The translations under genes and the position numbers were made by a program. A model generated the notes under the pieces. It had not been told where the DNA came from. It was given only the letters and a program-made list of their open reading frames with translations, and did not search any database. Positions 1-9,055 of a DNA stretch of 64,000 nt are shown here, piece after piece (position 1 is the first letter of the stretch; every line of letters begins with the position of its first letter). Source of the stretch: Mycolicibacterium sp. lyk4-40-TYG-92 (GTDB taxonomy: Bacteria > Actinomycetota > Actinomycetes > Mycobacteriales > Mycobacteriaceae); NCBI RefSeq assembly GCF_030209435.1, contig NZ_JARVRX010000003.1, positions 558,001 through 622,000 on the forward strand, in the 5' to 3' direction.

Positions 1-450
1 GTCGTCGGCCGCGTCGAGCGGGTGTTGACGGCGGCCCACGCGGCGCAGGTTGCCTTGCCCGACAAGCCGTCTGCGCTCCAGGCCGATGCTGTCGCTGACA
101 TCCGCGCACAGTTGGCCCGGCTGCTGCCGGTCGGATTCGTTGCGGCGACGGGCGTGACGCACCTGGCCGACCTGACCCGGTACCTGACCGCGGTCGGCCG
201 GCGCTTGGAGCGTCTGCCGCAGGCGCCGGCGGCGGACCGGGAACGGATGGACCGTGTCCACGCCGTCGAGGACGCGTACGACGAACTGCGGCAGGCGCTT
301 TCGCCCTTGCGCGGCCAGGGCGACGATGTCCGCGACATTGCCCGGCAGATCGAGGAGTTGCGCGTCAGTCTGTGGGCCCAGCAGTTGGGCACCCCGAGGC
401 CGGTCAGCGAGCAGCGGATCTACCGGGCCATCGACGGCATCGTCCCCTAG
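1..450 (+). CDS. hrpA: ATP-dependent RNA helicase HrpA, C-terminal end (partial)
   Basis: Only the last 149 codons are in the window; the frame is open from base 1. HrpA is a DEAH-box RNA helicase of about 1300 residues, so the helicase core lies upstream of the window. The visible part resembles the HrpA C-terminal domain (DUF3418), ending in a stretch like LRVSLWAQQLGTPRPVSEQR that is typical of the family. Its TAG stop shares the four bases CTAG with the stop of the convergent DUF1214 gene. Family call is by remembered similarity of the tail; the helicase motifs themselves cannot be checked here. Confidence 0.8.
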   Translation, partial: VVGRVERVLTAAHAAQVALPDKPSALQADAVADIRAQLARLLPVGFVAATGVTHLADLTRYLTAVGRRLERLPQAPAADRERMDRVHAVEDAYDELRQALSPLRGQGDDVRDIARQIEELRVSLWAQQLGTPRPVSEQRIYRAIDGIVP

Positions 451-1547
451 CTGACCTCGGTCGGGGCGTCGTCGACCTTGACCAGCTGAACTTCGGGACG
501 GTCCGGCACCTGATCGGTGAGGAACCAGCGGAACGCCAGGTTGCCCTGCGGATAGTCCAGCGTGGTAAGCGAATTCGGGTGCTCGGTGGTGCCGCGCGAC
601 AGGACGACAGTGACCGTGCCGTCGGAGTTGGGCACCGCGCTGTATCCGTTGAGCGAGCTGCGGGCGTCACCGGCACCAGGGGTGGCCATGAACTGGTTCC
701 ATACCACCAGGTTCCAGAACCGGCAGGCCGGCGGCCGGTGGGTGATGACCAGCGCCTCGTCCTCGGCGAGCACGAAGCTCCCGTACGAATAGCAGGCGTC
801 GCGCGCCGACCAGCCGAAGTTGGCGTCCGGCACCTGGTAGGGCGCGGCGAATTCATTGGCCCGATGGGCGGTTTCGTGCCCGAGGCTGGCCTCGTCGACG
901 GCCCGCGTGCCCACCGGCATCGGCATGATGGCGAACAGCGTCCGGATCCAGGTGGCGCTGGACCGCAGCGCGGCGGCCGTCGCGGCGTCACTGTGCCGGA
1001 ACGGCTCCGGGGGATCGAGTGCCTCGATGTTCCAGGTGACCGGACGCCCCGTCGCCGGGTCGGCCTGGTAGTCACGGGTGAGGAAGACGGCCGCGTCGGG
1101 CAGTGGACCGAGCTCGAACGAGAAGTTGCCGTCAGCATCGAATTCGATGTCGGTGTCCCGGATTATCGCGACGACGCGGTTGGACCAGGCGCCGGGCGAG
1201 GGCTCGTTGTAGGCGGTCAGGGAGAGGTAGACGCTGTCGCCCTTGTTGCCGCTGATCCGGTATTTGCGCTCGGGATCGACCGGGCACGTGTGGTAGTAGG
1301 CGTCGGTGTTGTCGCCGCCCCACCGGCGGTCATGCCGGGTGGGGGTGTTGACGGTGACGAACTGTGGCCGGCCCGGTTCGGGAAACAAGTAGCAGTCCAG
1401 CGCTACCCCGAGACCCGTCGCGAGCATGCGGTAGCCGTCGGCGATCTGGCGGTCGTCGGTGACGGCGCGCGGACCCTCCAGGAATGAGCTGTCGAGCTCA
1501 CGCAGGGTGTCGAGGAGTTCCCGCCATGCGGCAGCGGATTCGGTCAT
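447..1547 (-). CDS. DUF1214 domain-containing protein
   Basis: A 366-residue protein without an obvious signal peptide or membrane segment. The C-terminal half (about 230-350) matches the DUF1214 pattern, with RFWNLVVWNQFM, a short NGYSAVPNSDGTVTV strand pair and a final NPQGN/W-F type motif; such proteins are beta-rich and of unknown biochemical role, often next to TetR regulators and lipid or xenobiotic genes in mycobacteria. Its ATG overlaps the stop of the upstream TetR gene as ATGA (1544-1547), so the two are probably translationally coupled, suggesting the TetR protein controls this gene. Function unknown. Confidence 0.75.
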   Translation of the reverse strand: MTESAAAWRELLDTLRELDSSFLEGPRAVTDDRQIADGYRMLATGLGVALDCYLFPEPGRPQFVTVNTPTRHDRRWGGDNTDAYYHTCPVDPERKYRISGNKGDSVYLSLTAYNEPSPGAWSNRVVAIIRDTDIEFDADGNFSFELGPLPDAAVFLTRDYQADPATGRPVTWNIEALDPPEPFRHSDAATAAALRSSATWIRTLFAIMPMPVGTRAVDEASLGHETAHRANEFAAPYQVPDANFGWSARDACYSYGSFVLAEDEALVITHRPPACRFWNLVVWNQFMATPGAGDARSSLNGYSAVPNSDGTVTVVLSRGTTEHPNSLTTLDYPQGNLAFRWFLTDQVPDRPEVQLVKVDDAPTEVS

Positions 1548-2131
1548 GCACCAATACCTTTCAGAATCAATGTGGTGTTGCGGTCGATCCAGTCGTCATC
1601 AGGGGCAGCGCTCCGGGTGAGGGCGGCGAGCAATGCGATGCCGGTGATGACCTCGGTCAGTTCGGATCCGGTGACGTCGGCGCGAAGTTCGCCGCGGGCC
1701 GCGGCCGCATCGAGACGGGCATGCAGTCCGGGTCCGAGTGCGTCGGCGAAGCGGTCCAGCAGGGCGCTGTGCAGGCTGGCGTCAGCGGTCATTTCGCCGA
1801 GCAATCCGGGTAGTGCGGCGCGCGCCGCGGGAGTGCTGAGCACCGCCACGGTGCCGCGGACCATCGCGCGGACGTCCCCGGCCAGGGACCCGGTGTCCGG
1901 CAGTTCCGTGGCTATACCGGCGGGGAAGACGGCCTCGTGGACGAGGTGTGCCTTGCTGGGCCAGCGTCGGTAGATCGTCGGCTTACTGGTGCCGGCCTGC
2001 TTGGCGATGGCATCCACCGACAACGCCGAGTAGCCGACTTCGCCGAGCAGCTCGGCGGTCGCGGCGAGCACCGCGTTGTCGATGCGTGAATCACGGGGGC
2101 GTCCAAGTGCTTTCGTCATTACGAAACTCAT
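1544..2131 (-). CDS. TetR family transcriptional regulator
   Basis: A 195-residue TetR-type repressor (191 if the second ATG at 2119 is used). The N-terminal helix-turn-helix is clear: GRPRDSRIDNAVLAATAELL, then VDAIAKQAGTSKPTIYRRWPSK at about residues 38-60. The C-terminal domain has the helical pattern of TetR ligand-binding domains with no recognisable ligand specificity. An in-frame extension further upstream runs antisense through the sulfotransferase gene and is not believable. It is coupled by ATGA to the DUF1214 gene and sits divergent from the sulfotransferase, leaving only 15 bases between starts, so autoregulation and control of both directions are likely (inference). Confidence 0.88.
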   Translation of the reverse strand: MSFVMTKALGRPRDSRIDNAVLAATAELLGEVGYSALSVDAIAKQAGTSKPTIYRRWPSKAHLVHEAVFPAGIATELPDTGSLAGDVRAMVRGTVAVLSTPAARAALPGLLGEMTADASLHSALLDRFADALGPGLHARLDAAAARGELRADVTGSELTEVITGIALLAALTRSAAPDDDWIDRNTTLILKGIGA

Positions 2132-2141
2132 AGTAACATAA

Positions 2142-2160
2142 GTGGTGTGACTGACACCAC
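2142..2160. promoter_or_regulatory. Inverted repeat over the sulfotransferase start
   Basis: The bases GTGGTGTGACTGACACCAC form a perfect 7-bp inverted repeat (GTGGTGT / ACACCAC) around a 5-base centre. The repeat straddles the GTG start at 2147. A TAACAT box at 2134-2139 lies about 7 bases before that GTG, which would suit a leaderless transcript. The repeat could be the TetR operator or an RNA hairpin over the start codon; the sequence does not decide between them. Confidence 0.45.
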
Positions 2161-3391
2161 AGACGTTGTCCGGCTCGATGACCTGGCCGATCCCACCTTC
2201 ACGGCCGAGGCACAGCAGTTCCGGGACATGATGACGATGATGGCGGCAGACTGTCCGCTCGACGCGGCCGCGCTCCATGCCAAGGCGACCGCCGACACCG
2301 GCCTCGACGATTTCGGCCCCGCCGACTACCGCGAACGCCTCGACGTGCTGCTGGGCGCACTCCGGCAGATCGACGGTTTCAACGGCCCGGGCGTCGTCAA
2401 CTTCTACGGTCAACTGCTGCAGCTGTTGAAGAACCGGCTGCTGCTCACCGATCTGCTGAAGCGGCACCCCGAGATTCACGACATCGAACTGCTGCCCCCG
2501 GTCGTCATCGTCGGGTTGCCGCGCACCGGGACGACACATCTGCACAATCTGCTCGCGGCGGCAGGCACATTCCGGACCCTGCCGTACTGGGAGTCGATGG
2601 AGCCGTTCCCGCTGGCATCCGAGGCCGGTATCGAGCCGGACCCGCGGCGCACCCGGATGGACGTCGCGATCAGCGTGATGAACATCGTCATCCCGCACTT
2701 TCCGCTGATGCACGAGATGACCACCGACCACGTGCACGAGGAAATCCAGTTGCTGGCCAACGACTTTTCCACGATGTACTTCGAAACGCTGGCCGACGTC
2801 CCGGCATGGCGGGACTACTACGAAGCTCACGACCAGACCCCGCACTACCGGCACATGGTGACCCAGCTCAAGGCGCTGCAGTTCTTGCGCGGTGGCCGGC
2901 GCTGGTTGCTCAAGTCACCGCAGCACCTGGAACAACTACCGGTCCTCAATGCCGAATTACCCGGTGTGGTCGGTGTTTTCACCCATCGCGATCCGGTGCC
3001 GGTGGTGTTGTCGATGATCGCGATGATCACGTACTCGGCGCGCATGCACCGCAGCCCGGTACCGGTCGAGCACATCGCGGCGTACTGGGTGCAGCGGCTG
3101 GAACTCATGCTGGCCGGGCTGGTCCGGGACCGGGACGTGATCAGCCGGGATCGGTCCATCGACATCCGGTTCGACGACTTCATGGCCGATGATCTCGGCA
3201 CCGCGGAGAGCGTGTTCGCCATTGCCGAGGAACAACTTTCGGACACCCAGCGCGCCGCAATGGCGCAGTACCTGGCCGGTCATCAGCGCGGCAGGCTGGG
3301 CCGTGTCGAGACGTCGTGCGAGATGTTCGGCCTCGACCCGGACGACCTGTCGGCGCGCTTCGCGCCCTACACGCAGCGGTTCTTGAGCTAG
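2147..3391 (+). CDS. Sulfotransferase family protein
   Basis: A 414-residue protein of the Sulfotransfer_3 type, expected to move a sulfonate group from PAPS to an acceptor, here unknown. The 5'-phosphosulfate loop is PPVVIVGLPRTGTTHLHNLL (about residues 118-137). A second motif, LKSPQHLEQL followed by VFTHRDPVPVVLS (about 246-285), matches the 3'-phosphate binding region with its conserved Arg and Ser. Mycobacteria carry many members, some making sulfated glycolipids. The GTG start lies inside an inverted repeat and fits a leaderless transcript. It is divergent from the TetR gene, and its stop is interlocked (CTAG) with the convergent hydrolase. Confidence 0.85.
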   Translation: MTDTTDVVRLDDLADPTFTAEAQQFRDMMTMMAADCPLDAAALHAKATADTGLDDFGPADYRERLDVLLGALRQIDGFNGPGVVNFYGQLLQLLKNRLLLTDLLKRHPEIHDIELLPPVVIVGLPRTGTTHLHNLLAAAGTFRTLPYWESMEPFPLASEAGIEPDPRRTRMDVAISVMNIVIPHFPLMHEMTTDHVHEEIQLLANDFSTMYFETLADVPAWRDYYEAHDQTPHYRHMVTQLKALQFLRGGRRWLLKSPQHLEQLPVLNAELPGVVGVFTHRDPVPVVLSMIAMITYSARMHRSPVPVEHIAAYWVQRLELMLAGLVRDRDVISRDRSIDIRFDDFMADDLGTAESVFAIAEEQLSDTQRAAMAQYLAGHQRGRLGRVETSCEMFGLDPDDLSARFAPYTQRFLS

Positions 3392-5322
3392 GACTGCTCC
3401 ATAGTGGCCGGGTCGGCCAAGGGCACCACCAGATACGAAGCGTGCACGCCGCCTTGGTTGATCCGGTAGGTTCCGCCGGCCAGGGCCGTCCGCTGTGGGC
3501 GGGTGGGCACCAGATGCGGGAAGTCGTAGGTCGTGACGGTCAGCCGCAACCGGTGGCCTGGGGCGAGAACCGCCGCGGTGGGAAACACCTCGATGTCGTA
3601 GCGCGTCAGCTCACCGGGCACGACGGGCTCGGCGGCAGACTTGGTACTCATGTGGTGGGGCCGGAGCACGGTGCCGTCGGGTAGCAGCCAGCTGGCGTCG
3701 GGGTCGAGGGCGCGGTGCGAACCGAGGAGCGCGCCTTGCGTCAGAGGCCGGCTGACGCCGTCGGGCGAGAGGTCGTCCAGATATGTGACCCACAGGGTTT
3801 CGCTGCGGTCGGCGGTGGCGAAGATCGTCAGCCCGACGGGACCGGCCAGCAGCTGTTCGGTGTCGAGCGGCTCGCTGGTGTAGGTCAGCGCGTCGCGCTG
3901 CAGCCGGGAGTTGTCCTGGTCGTAGCGGACGCTGCGGCCCGTCTGCGAGGCCATGAAGCTGCCCATGCCGAGGCTCCACTGCTCCAGGCTGCGCCCGGAA
4001 ACCGGTCCGCGAGAAAGGTATTGGAGCGTGGCGGTCGACTCGTCGGCCGACGGTGTGGCATGCAGGCCGCCGCCCAAGCCGAGGTACAGCCGGGTCGGGG
4101 TGGCCTCGGGGAACGGATAGGCATTGGTGCGGAACCACTTTGAGCTCCCGATCGCCTGAAAGCGCACCGGCGCACCGGCGACGGCCGCGGTCTCGTCGTC
4201 TTTGAGCCAGTGGTCGAACCAGCGCAGCTGCAACGCCTGCAGATGCTGGCCGTCGAGGTCCGAGACGTGGTACCACGGGCCGGCCATCAACTGGAACTTG
4301 TCGGAGACGGGCTGGTCGGCGGTCATGGCGGCACCGGCGGGACGGCCGGCGAAGGTGTTCTGCAGCGCCGCGTAGTTCAGGGGCGCACCGCGCTGGAAAG
4401 CGTCATGCCATCCGGCCACCAGAAACACCGCGACGCCGTTCTCGACGATCTTCGGCACCACGTCCGCCGGGCGCATGGTGTCCCAGAAGGTTCCGTCGAA
4501 CGCGGTGCCGCCACCGGCGATGGCGTCCTTGATCAGGTTTCTGAAGTAGGTGCGTTGGTCGCGCCCCCGCTGCCGTACCGCGGAAATGCCGCCGGCCCTC
4601 GGCCTTTCATGGTCACCGCGATGGGCGAACTCCAGAACGGGATTGACCACGTTGAGCAGTGCATAGGTGGCGCCGTAGGCGCGGACCGTGCGCATGTGCG
4701 GGACACCGCCCATGGTGACGACGTCGCGATAGAAATCGTTGGCAGCCATTGCCGGGAAGATCGCCTTCAGAGGCGAGCCGGGACCCACCGCGGCTGCTGT
4801 CATGAGTTGGTTGATGGCCAGATAGGAGATCCCGAACATGCCGACGCGGCCGTTCGAATTGGGTAGTGCGGCAGCCCAATTCACGAGATCGACGCCGTCC
4901 TGCACCTGTTCGGGTCCGAGCATCTCGAACGATCCGCCCGACACGCCGGTGCCCCGCACGTCGGCCATCACCTCGATGTATCCCCGACGGATCAGATACG
5001 GCGTTGCGCCACCGCCGATCTGGGCGGCCGGTGGGGGCGCCTTCTTGCCGTAGGGCGTCATCGACAGGAGAACGGGAAAGGGGCCGGTAGCGGGCTCGCC
5101 CGTCGCCGGGTCGGTCGGATAGTGGATGTCCACCCGCAGCGTGATGCCGTCGCTCATCGGCACCGCGACGTTGTGGTGCACGCCCACGCCGTACAGCGCC
5201 GGCGGGGCGTTCCAGGGCGGCAACAGAGGCGATGGGCTGGTCTTCCGGGTGCGCGTGGCGGCCCAACCTGCAATCGCCTTGATTCGTCCGCCCACCCCTG
5301 GTGTCTCGACATGCGTCTCCAC
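3388..5322 (-). CDS. CocE/NonD family X-prolyl dipeptidyl-peptidase-like hydrolase
   Basis: A 644-residue serine hydrolase of the CocE/NonD type (peptidase S15 N-terminal domain plus a C-terminal jelly-roll). The alpha/beta part carries ADVRGTGVSGGSF and the nucleophile elbow GMFGISYLA (Ser near residue 172); an acidic residue and His of the triad are expected further on, with AGPWYHVSDLDG (about 352-363) a good candidate for the His. The C-terminal beta domain ends in RLRLTVTTYDFPHL, a family-typical strand pattern. Such enzymes cleave esters or amides; the substrate cannot be inferred. No signal peptide is apparent. It is divergent from the amidase across about 100 bases. Confidence 0.85.
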   Translation of the reverse strand: METHVETPGVGGRIKAIAGWAATRTRKTSPSPLLPPWNAPPALYGVGVHHNVAVPMSDGITLRVDIHYPTDPATGEPATGPFPVLLSMTPYGKKAPPPAAQIGGGATPYLIRRGYIEVMADVRGTGVSGGSFEMLGPEQVQDGVDLVNWAAALPNSNGRVGMFGISYLAINQLMTAAAVGPGSPLKAIFPAMAANDFYRDVVTMGGVPHMRTVRAYGATYALLNVVNPVLEFAHRGDHERPRAGGISAVRQRGRDQRTYFRNLIKDAIAGGGTAFDGTFWDTMRPADVVPKIVENGVAVFLVAGWHDAFQRGAPLNYAALQNTFAGRPAGAAMTADQPVSDKFQLMAGPWYHVSDLDGQHLQALQLRWFDHWLKDDETAAVAGAPVRFQAIGSSKWFRTNAYPFPEATPTRLYLGLGGGLHATPSADESTATLQYLSRGPVSGRSLEQWSLGMGSFMASQTGRSVRYDQDNSRLQRDALTYTSEPLDTEQLLAGPVGLTIFATADRSETLWVTYLDDLSPDGVSRPLTQGALLGSHRALDPDASWLLPDGTVLRPHHMSTKSAAEPVVPGELTRYDIEVFPTAAVLAPGHRLRLTVTTYDFPHLVPTRPQRTALAGGTYRINQGGVHASYLVVPLADPATMEQS

Positions 5323-5411
5323 ACCTCGACCGTACGCCGAACCCGAAAGAAGTTATTGCTTCGTGACGGAACCGTGTCAGGGCGCTCGGCGGCGTTCCCA
5401 GGGTCGGTCCG

Positions 5412-5424
5412 TAGCATCCAATCA
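5412..5424 (+). promoter_or_regulatory. Likely leaderless promoter of the amidase gene
   Basis: TAGCAT at 5412-5417 fits the mycobacterial -10 pattern TANNNT. It is followed after seven bases by the GTG start at 5425, the distance expected when transcription begins at the start codon. No clear -35 box and no Shine-Dalgarno sequence are seen. Confidence 0.4.
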
Positions 5425-6225
5425 GTGACCAGTAGTCCGTGTGACAGAGACGACGCAGGTAAGGGCGTCGGCTGCATCTCGCGCCGGCGCATGTTGAGAA
5501 TGGCGGCTGCGGCTCCGGTTCTGGTCGGCATGCCTGCCGTCCTGTCGTCGCTCACCGCGCCGACGGCCAAGGCGCAGAGTCTCGCTGGTTCCATCGTGTT
5601 TCTCGACCCAGGCCACAACGGGGCCAACGACGCGTCGATCACCAAGCAGGTGCCCACCGGCCGTGGCGGTACCAAGGACTGCCAGACCAGTGGCACCTCG
5701 ACCAATGCTGGTTTTCCCGAACACACTTTCACCTGGAATGTGGTGTTGCTCATCCGACAAGAGCTCATCAATGCCGGAGTGCAGGTTGGTTTGTCCAGGG
5801 ACAATGACAATGCCTTGGCTGCATGTGTGGACCAGCGAGCGGCGATGGCGAACGCGATGCGCCCGAATGCCGTGGTTTCGATTCACGCCGACGGCGGACC
5901 GGCCGGCGGCCACGGTTTCCACGTTAACTACTCCGCGCCCCCGCTGAATCAGGTCCAGGCGGGGCCATCTGTCAGGTTCGCGCAGATCATGCGCGACCAG
6001 TTGGTGGCGGGCGGACTGACTCCGGCCACGTACATCGGCAGCAACGGCCTGTACGGCCGCGCCGACCTCACCGGGCTGAACCTCGCCCAGTATCCGTCGA
6101 TCCTGGTCGAATGCGGCAACATGAAGAACCCCCAGGATGCCGCCCTGATGTCGTCTCAGCAGGGTCAGCAGGCCATTGCCAACGCTGTTGCCCGGGGCAT
6201 CGCCGCGTTCATCCAGGCCACCTAA
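5425..6225 (+). CDS. ami1: N-acetylmuramoyl-L-alanine amidase, Rv3717/Ami1 type, exported
   Basis: A zinc amidase (Amidase_3 fold, 266 residues) that cuts the bond between muramic acid and the stem peptide in peptidoglycan. Expected zinc ligands are visible: His in FLDPGHNGAND, Glu in GFPEHTFTW and His in SIHADGG; the catalytic Glu is in SILVECGNMKNP. Overall sequence closely resembles Mtb Rv3717. The N-terminus contains SRRRMLRMAAAAP followed by a hydrophobic stretch ending TAKA, which looks like a signal sequence and partly like a twin-arginine motif. The GTG at 5425 keeps that whole signal and matches a -10 box; an internal ATG would shorten it. An in-frame extension upstream overlaps the divergent hydrolase. 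Confidence 0.88.
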   Translation: MTSSPCDRDDAGKGVGCISRRRMLRMAAAAPVLVGMPAVLSSLTAPTAKAQSLAGSIVFLDPGHNGANDASITKQVPTGRGGTKDCQTSGTSTNAGFPEHTFTWNVVLLIRQELINAGVQVGLSRDNDNALAACVDQRAAMANAMRPNAVVSIHADGGPAGGHGFHVNYSAPPLNQVQAGPSVRFAQIMRDQLVAGGLTPATYIGSNGLYGRADLTGLNLAQYPSILVECGNMKNPQDAALMSSQQGQQAIANAVARGIAAFIQAT

Positions 6226-7058
6226 CCGCCCCAGCCGGTCCAGATACCGGCCAGCTGCCGGTCCGCCTCCGGGGTGGCCGGGGTGTAGACGACGATGTTC
6301 AGATCCGGCAGGTCGGCCGGGGTTAGCCGGTGGTACTCCAGCTCGAGGTCGCCGAGTTCCTGATGGGCGAACCGGCGGATGCGCGTCTGAAAGCCTTCGA
6401 TGGTGTGGTCGTTCCAGACCTGCTCGAATTCGTCGCTTTCCGCGCGCAACCGGTCGAGTAGCGTGACAACGGCGGGTTCGTCGAGTCGGGCGCCGTTCTG
6501 GATGCGGTACTCGGAGACGAAGCGCCGACTCTCCACTTCCCAGTCGGGCATGAGCTGCCGGATCGACGGATCGGTGAACACCAGCCACAGCAGGTTGCGA
6601 TCTGCGCGCGCGACCGTCCGCACCCGCGGATACAGCGCCGCGTAGGCACGATTCCATGCTGTGATCTCCCAATCGAGATCGATCGCGAAGGCCGGCGATC
6701 GGCCGAACGCCTCCAACAGCCGGAGCAGATGTTCGGGCGGCTCGCCTGCGTCCGGCATGAGCTGGGCGCCACCCGGGGAGAAACCGGCCAGTGCCAGCAG
6801 GTATGTCTGGTCGGCAGGGGAGAGCCGCAGTGTTTCTCCGATGGCGTCGAGCACCTGCCGCGACGGATTGATGTCTCGGCCCTGTTCCAGCCACGTGTAC
6901 CAGGTGACGCTGATGGCGGACAGGAACGCCACTTCCTCACGGCGGAGGCCGGTCTGGCGGCCCCGGATCGGCGGCAGATCGTGCTGGGCGCGGTCCACCG
7001 ACTCGCGGCGCATCCGCAGGAATCCGCCCAGCTCTGCGCGGGCGGCCTGGTTGGACAT
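6222..7058 (-). CDS. XRE-family regulator with MmyB-like ligand domain
   Basis: A 278-residue regulator. Residues 1-80 form a Cro/C1 helix-turn-helix with [20 protein letters not shown] and [13 protein letters not shown], the hallmark of the MmyB-like group. Residues 100-270 form the MmyB_LBD-type domain ([55 protein letters not shown]). Members of this group bind small lipophilic ligands and often regulate a neighbouring short-chain dehydrogenase, which is absent here. It is divergent from ilvD over 74 bases, and its stop is interlocked with that of the amidase (CTAA). Confidence 0.85.
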   Translation of the reverse strand: MSNQAARAELGGFLRMRRESVDRAQHDLPPIRGRQTGLRREEVAFLSAISVTWYTWLEQGRDINPSRQVLDAIGETLRLSPADQTYLLALAGFSPGGAQLMPDAGEPPEHLLRLLEAFGRSPAFAIDLDWEITAWNRAYAALYPRVRTVARADRNLLWLVFTDPSIRQLMPDWEVESRRFVSEYRIQNGARLDEPAVVTLLDRLRAESDEFEQVWNDHTIEGFQTRIRRFAHQELGDLELEYHRLTPADLPDLNIVVYTPATPEADRQLAGIWTGWGG

Positions 7059-7132
7059 CGCTCAATGTTAAGACGGGTAGTGGCAGTACTAGAGGCAGCA
7101 CCGTCTTCGCTTGTCGCACGTCGCGCAGAACC

Positions 7133-9055
7133 ATGGGTGTCATGCCCGAATTGAGATCCAGAACCGTCACCCATGGCCGGAACATGGCCGGCGCGCGGGC
7201 CCTGCTGCGTGCGGCCGGTGTGTCCGGGACCGACATTGGCAAGCCAATTGTGGCTGTTGCCAACAGTTTCACCGAGTTCGTCCCCGGCCACACTCATCTG
7301 CAGCCGGTGGGGCGCATCGTGTGCGAAGCGGTGCAGGCGGCGGGTGGCATAGCGCGGGAATTCAACACGATCGCTGTCGATGACGGCATCGCCATGGGCC
7401 ACGGCGGCATGCTGTATTCGCTGCCGTCCCGCGACCTGATCGCCGACTCGATCGAATACATGGTCAACGCGCACCGCGCCGATGCGCTGGTCTGTATCTC
7501 CAACTGCGACAAGATCACTCCCGGTATGTTGATGGCCGCGCTGCGGTTGAACGTGCCGACGGTGTTCGTGTCCGGCGGTCCGATGGAGGGTGGCACGGCG
7601 ACGCTCGTCGACGGCACCGTGCGCACCGGCCTGCACCTGATCTCGGCGGTGACCGACGCGGTCGCTCCCGAGGTCTCCGACGCCGACCTCGAGCGCGTCG
7701 AGGCCGCGGCGTGCCCCACCTGTGGGTCGTGCTCCGGCATGTTCACCGCGAACTCGATGAACTGCCTCACCGAGGCGATCGGACTGGCCCTGCCGGGCAA
7801 CGGCACGACACTGGCGACCCATACGGCGCGCCGCCGGCTCTATGAAGACGCCGGCGCGGCCGTCATGGACCTGGTTCGGCGCTACTACGACGAGGACGAC
7901 GAGGACGCGCTGCCCCGCAACATTGCTTCTGCCGCAGCGTTTTCCAACGCCATGGTGGTCGACATCGCGATGGGTGGATCAACCAATACCATCCTGCACC
8001 TGCTCGCCGCGGCCAGCGAAGCGGAAGTGGATTTCGATCTGGCCGACATCGAAGCGCTCTCGACCCGAATTCCGTGCATCTGCAAGGTCGCCCCCAACGG
8101 CAGGTACCTGATGGAGGACGTGCACCGGGCCGGTGGCATCCCCGCCGTGATGGGAGAACTGCTGCGGTCGGGCCTGCTCGACACAGATGTGCGTGCGATC
8201 CACGCCGATTCGCTCATCTCGTGGCTCGAGCAGTGGGACATCCGGTCTGCCGTGGTCTCGGACGGGGCCGTGGAGCTGTTCCACGCCGCGCCGGGCGGGG
8301 TGCGGTCCAGTTCGGCTTTTTCGCAGTCTTGCCGCTGGGAAAGCCTCGACCTCGATGCGGAGTCTGGCTGCATTCGCGATGTCGCGCATGCGTATTCGGC
8401 AGATGGCGGTCTCGCCATCCTGCGCGGGAACCTCGCCGAGGGCGGGTGCGTGGTGAAGACAGCCGGCGTTGACGAATCGATCCTGCGCTTCAGCGGGCCG
8501 GCCGTGGTCGTGGAATCACAGGAGGAGGCGCAGGACGTTATCCTCAGCGGCCGGGTGCGGCCCGGTGATGTCGTGGTCGTGCGTTATGAGGGCCCGCGCG
8601 GCGGGCCGGGAATGCAGGAAATGCTCTATCCCACCTCGTATCTCAAGGCTGTCGGACTGGGCAAGGTGTGCGCGCTGATCACCGATGGGCGGTTCTCCGG
8701 CGGATCCTCGGGGTTGTCGATCGGTCACGTCTCGCCGGAGGCGGCGGCCGGTGGTGTCATCGCCCTGGTGCAGGACGGGGACCACATCGCCATCGACATT
8801 CCGGCCCGTCGCATCGAATTGTGCGTCGACAGCGCTGAACTCGACGCCCGCCGGCTCCGGCTGGAACGCGATGGCGGGTACTGGCCGCAGCGCCGGGACC
8901 GCGAGGTGTCGCCGGCGCTGCGGGCCTACGCCGCGATGGCTCTCTCGGCCGACCAGGGCGCGGTGCGCGACGTGTCGGGGGTCGAGGCCGCGAGCCGAGC
9001 CGCCGGGGCGCAGGCTCGGCTCGCGGCGGCTGGTGCCGCTACAACGCAACGTTGA
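7133..9055 (+). CDS. ilvD: Dihydroxy-acid dehydratase, E. coli type
   Basis: A 640-residue IlvD/Edd family dehydratase that converts 2,3-dihydroxy-3-methylbutanoate or -pentanoate to the 2-oxo acid in valine and isoleucine synthesis. It begins like E. coli IlvD ([40 protein letters not shown]). Visible cluster ligands are Cys125 in SNCDKITPG and Cys200 in [11 protein letters not shown]. The PCN cysteine typical of the shorter mycobacterial IlvD (about 575 residues, Rv0189c-like) is replaced by PGH. This is probably an additional [4Fe-4S]-type enzyme, not the main genomic copy (inference). MPELRS at 7142 is an alternative start. The 3' end overlaps the convergent aldehyde dehydrogenase by 17 bases. 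Confidence 0.9.
   Translation: MGVMPELRSRTVTHGRNMAGARALLRAAGVSGTDIGKPIVAVANSFTEFVPGHTHLQPVGRIVCEAVQAAGGIAREFNTIAVDDGIAMGHGGMLYSLPSRDLIADSIEYMVNAHRADALVCISNCDKITPGMLMAALRLNVPTVFVSGGPMEGGTATLVDGTVRTGLHLISAVTDAVAPEVSDADLERVEAAACPTCGSCSGMFTANSMNCLTEAIGLALPGNGTTLATHTARRRLYEDAGAAVMDLVRRYYDEDDEDALPRNIASAAAFSNAMVVDIAMGGSTNTILHLLAAASEAEVDFDLADIEALSTRIPCICKVAPNGRYLMEDVHRAGGIPAVMGELLRSGLLDTDVRAIHADSLISWLEQWDIRSAVVSDGAVELFHAAPGGVRSSSAFSQSCRWESLDLDAESGCIRDVAHAYSADGGLAILRGNLAEGGCVVKTAGVDESILRFSGPAVVVESQEEAQDVILSGRVRPGDVVVVRYEGPRGGPGMQEMLYPTSYLKAVGLGKVCALITDGRFSGGSSGLSIGHVSPEAAAGGVIALVQDGDHIAIDIPARRIELCVDSAELDARRLRLERDGGYWPQRRDREVSPALRAYAAMALSADQGAVRDVSGVEAASRAAGAQARLAAAGAATTQR

Noticed and set aside
1544..2854. 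Open frame extending the TetR gene upstream to 2854
   Set aside because: The extra 241 residues are antisense to the sulfotransferase, have no domain, and the TetR fold begins at MTKALGRP.
5122..5424. N-terminal extension of the amidase gene to 5122
   Set aside because: It overlaps the divergent hydrolase and places the signal peptide deep inside the protein.
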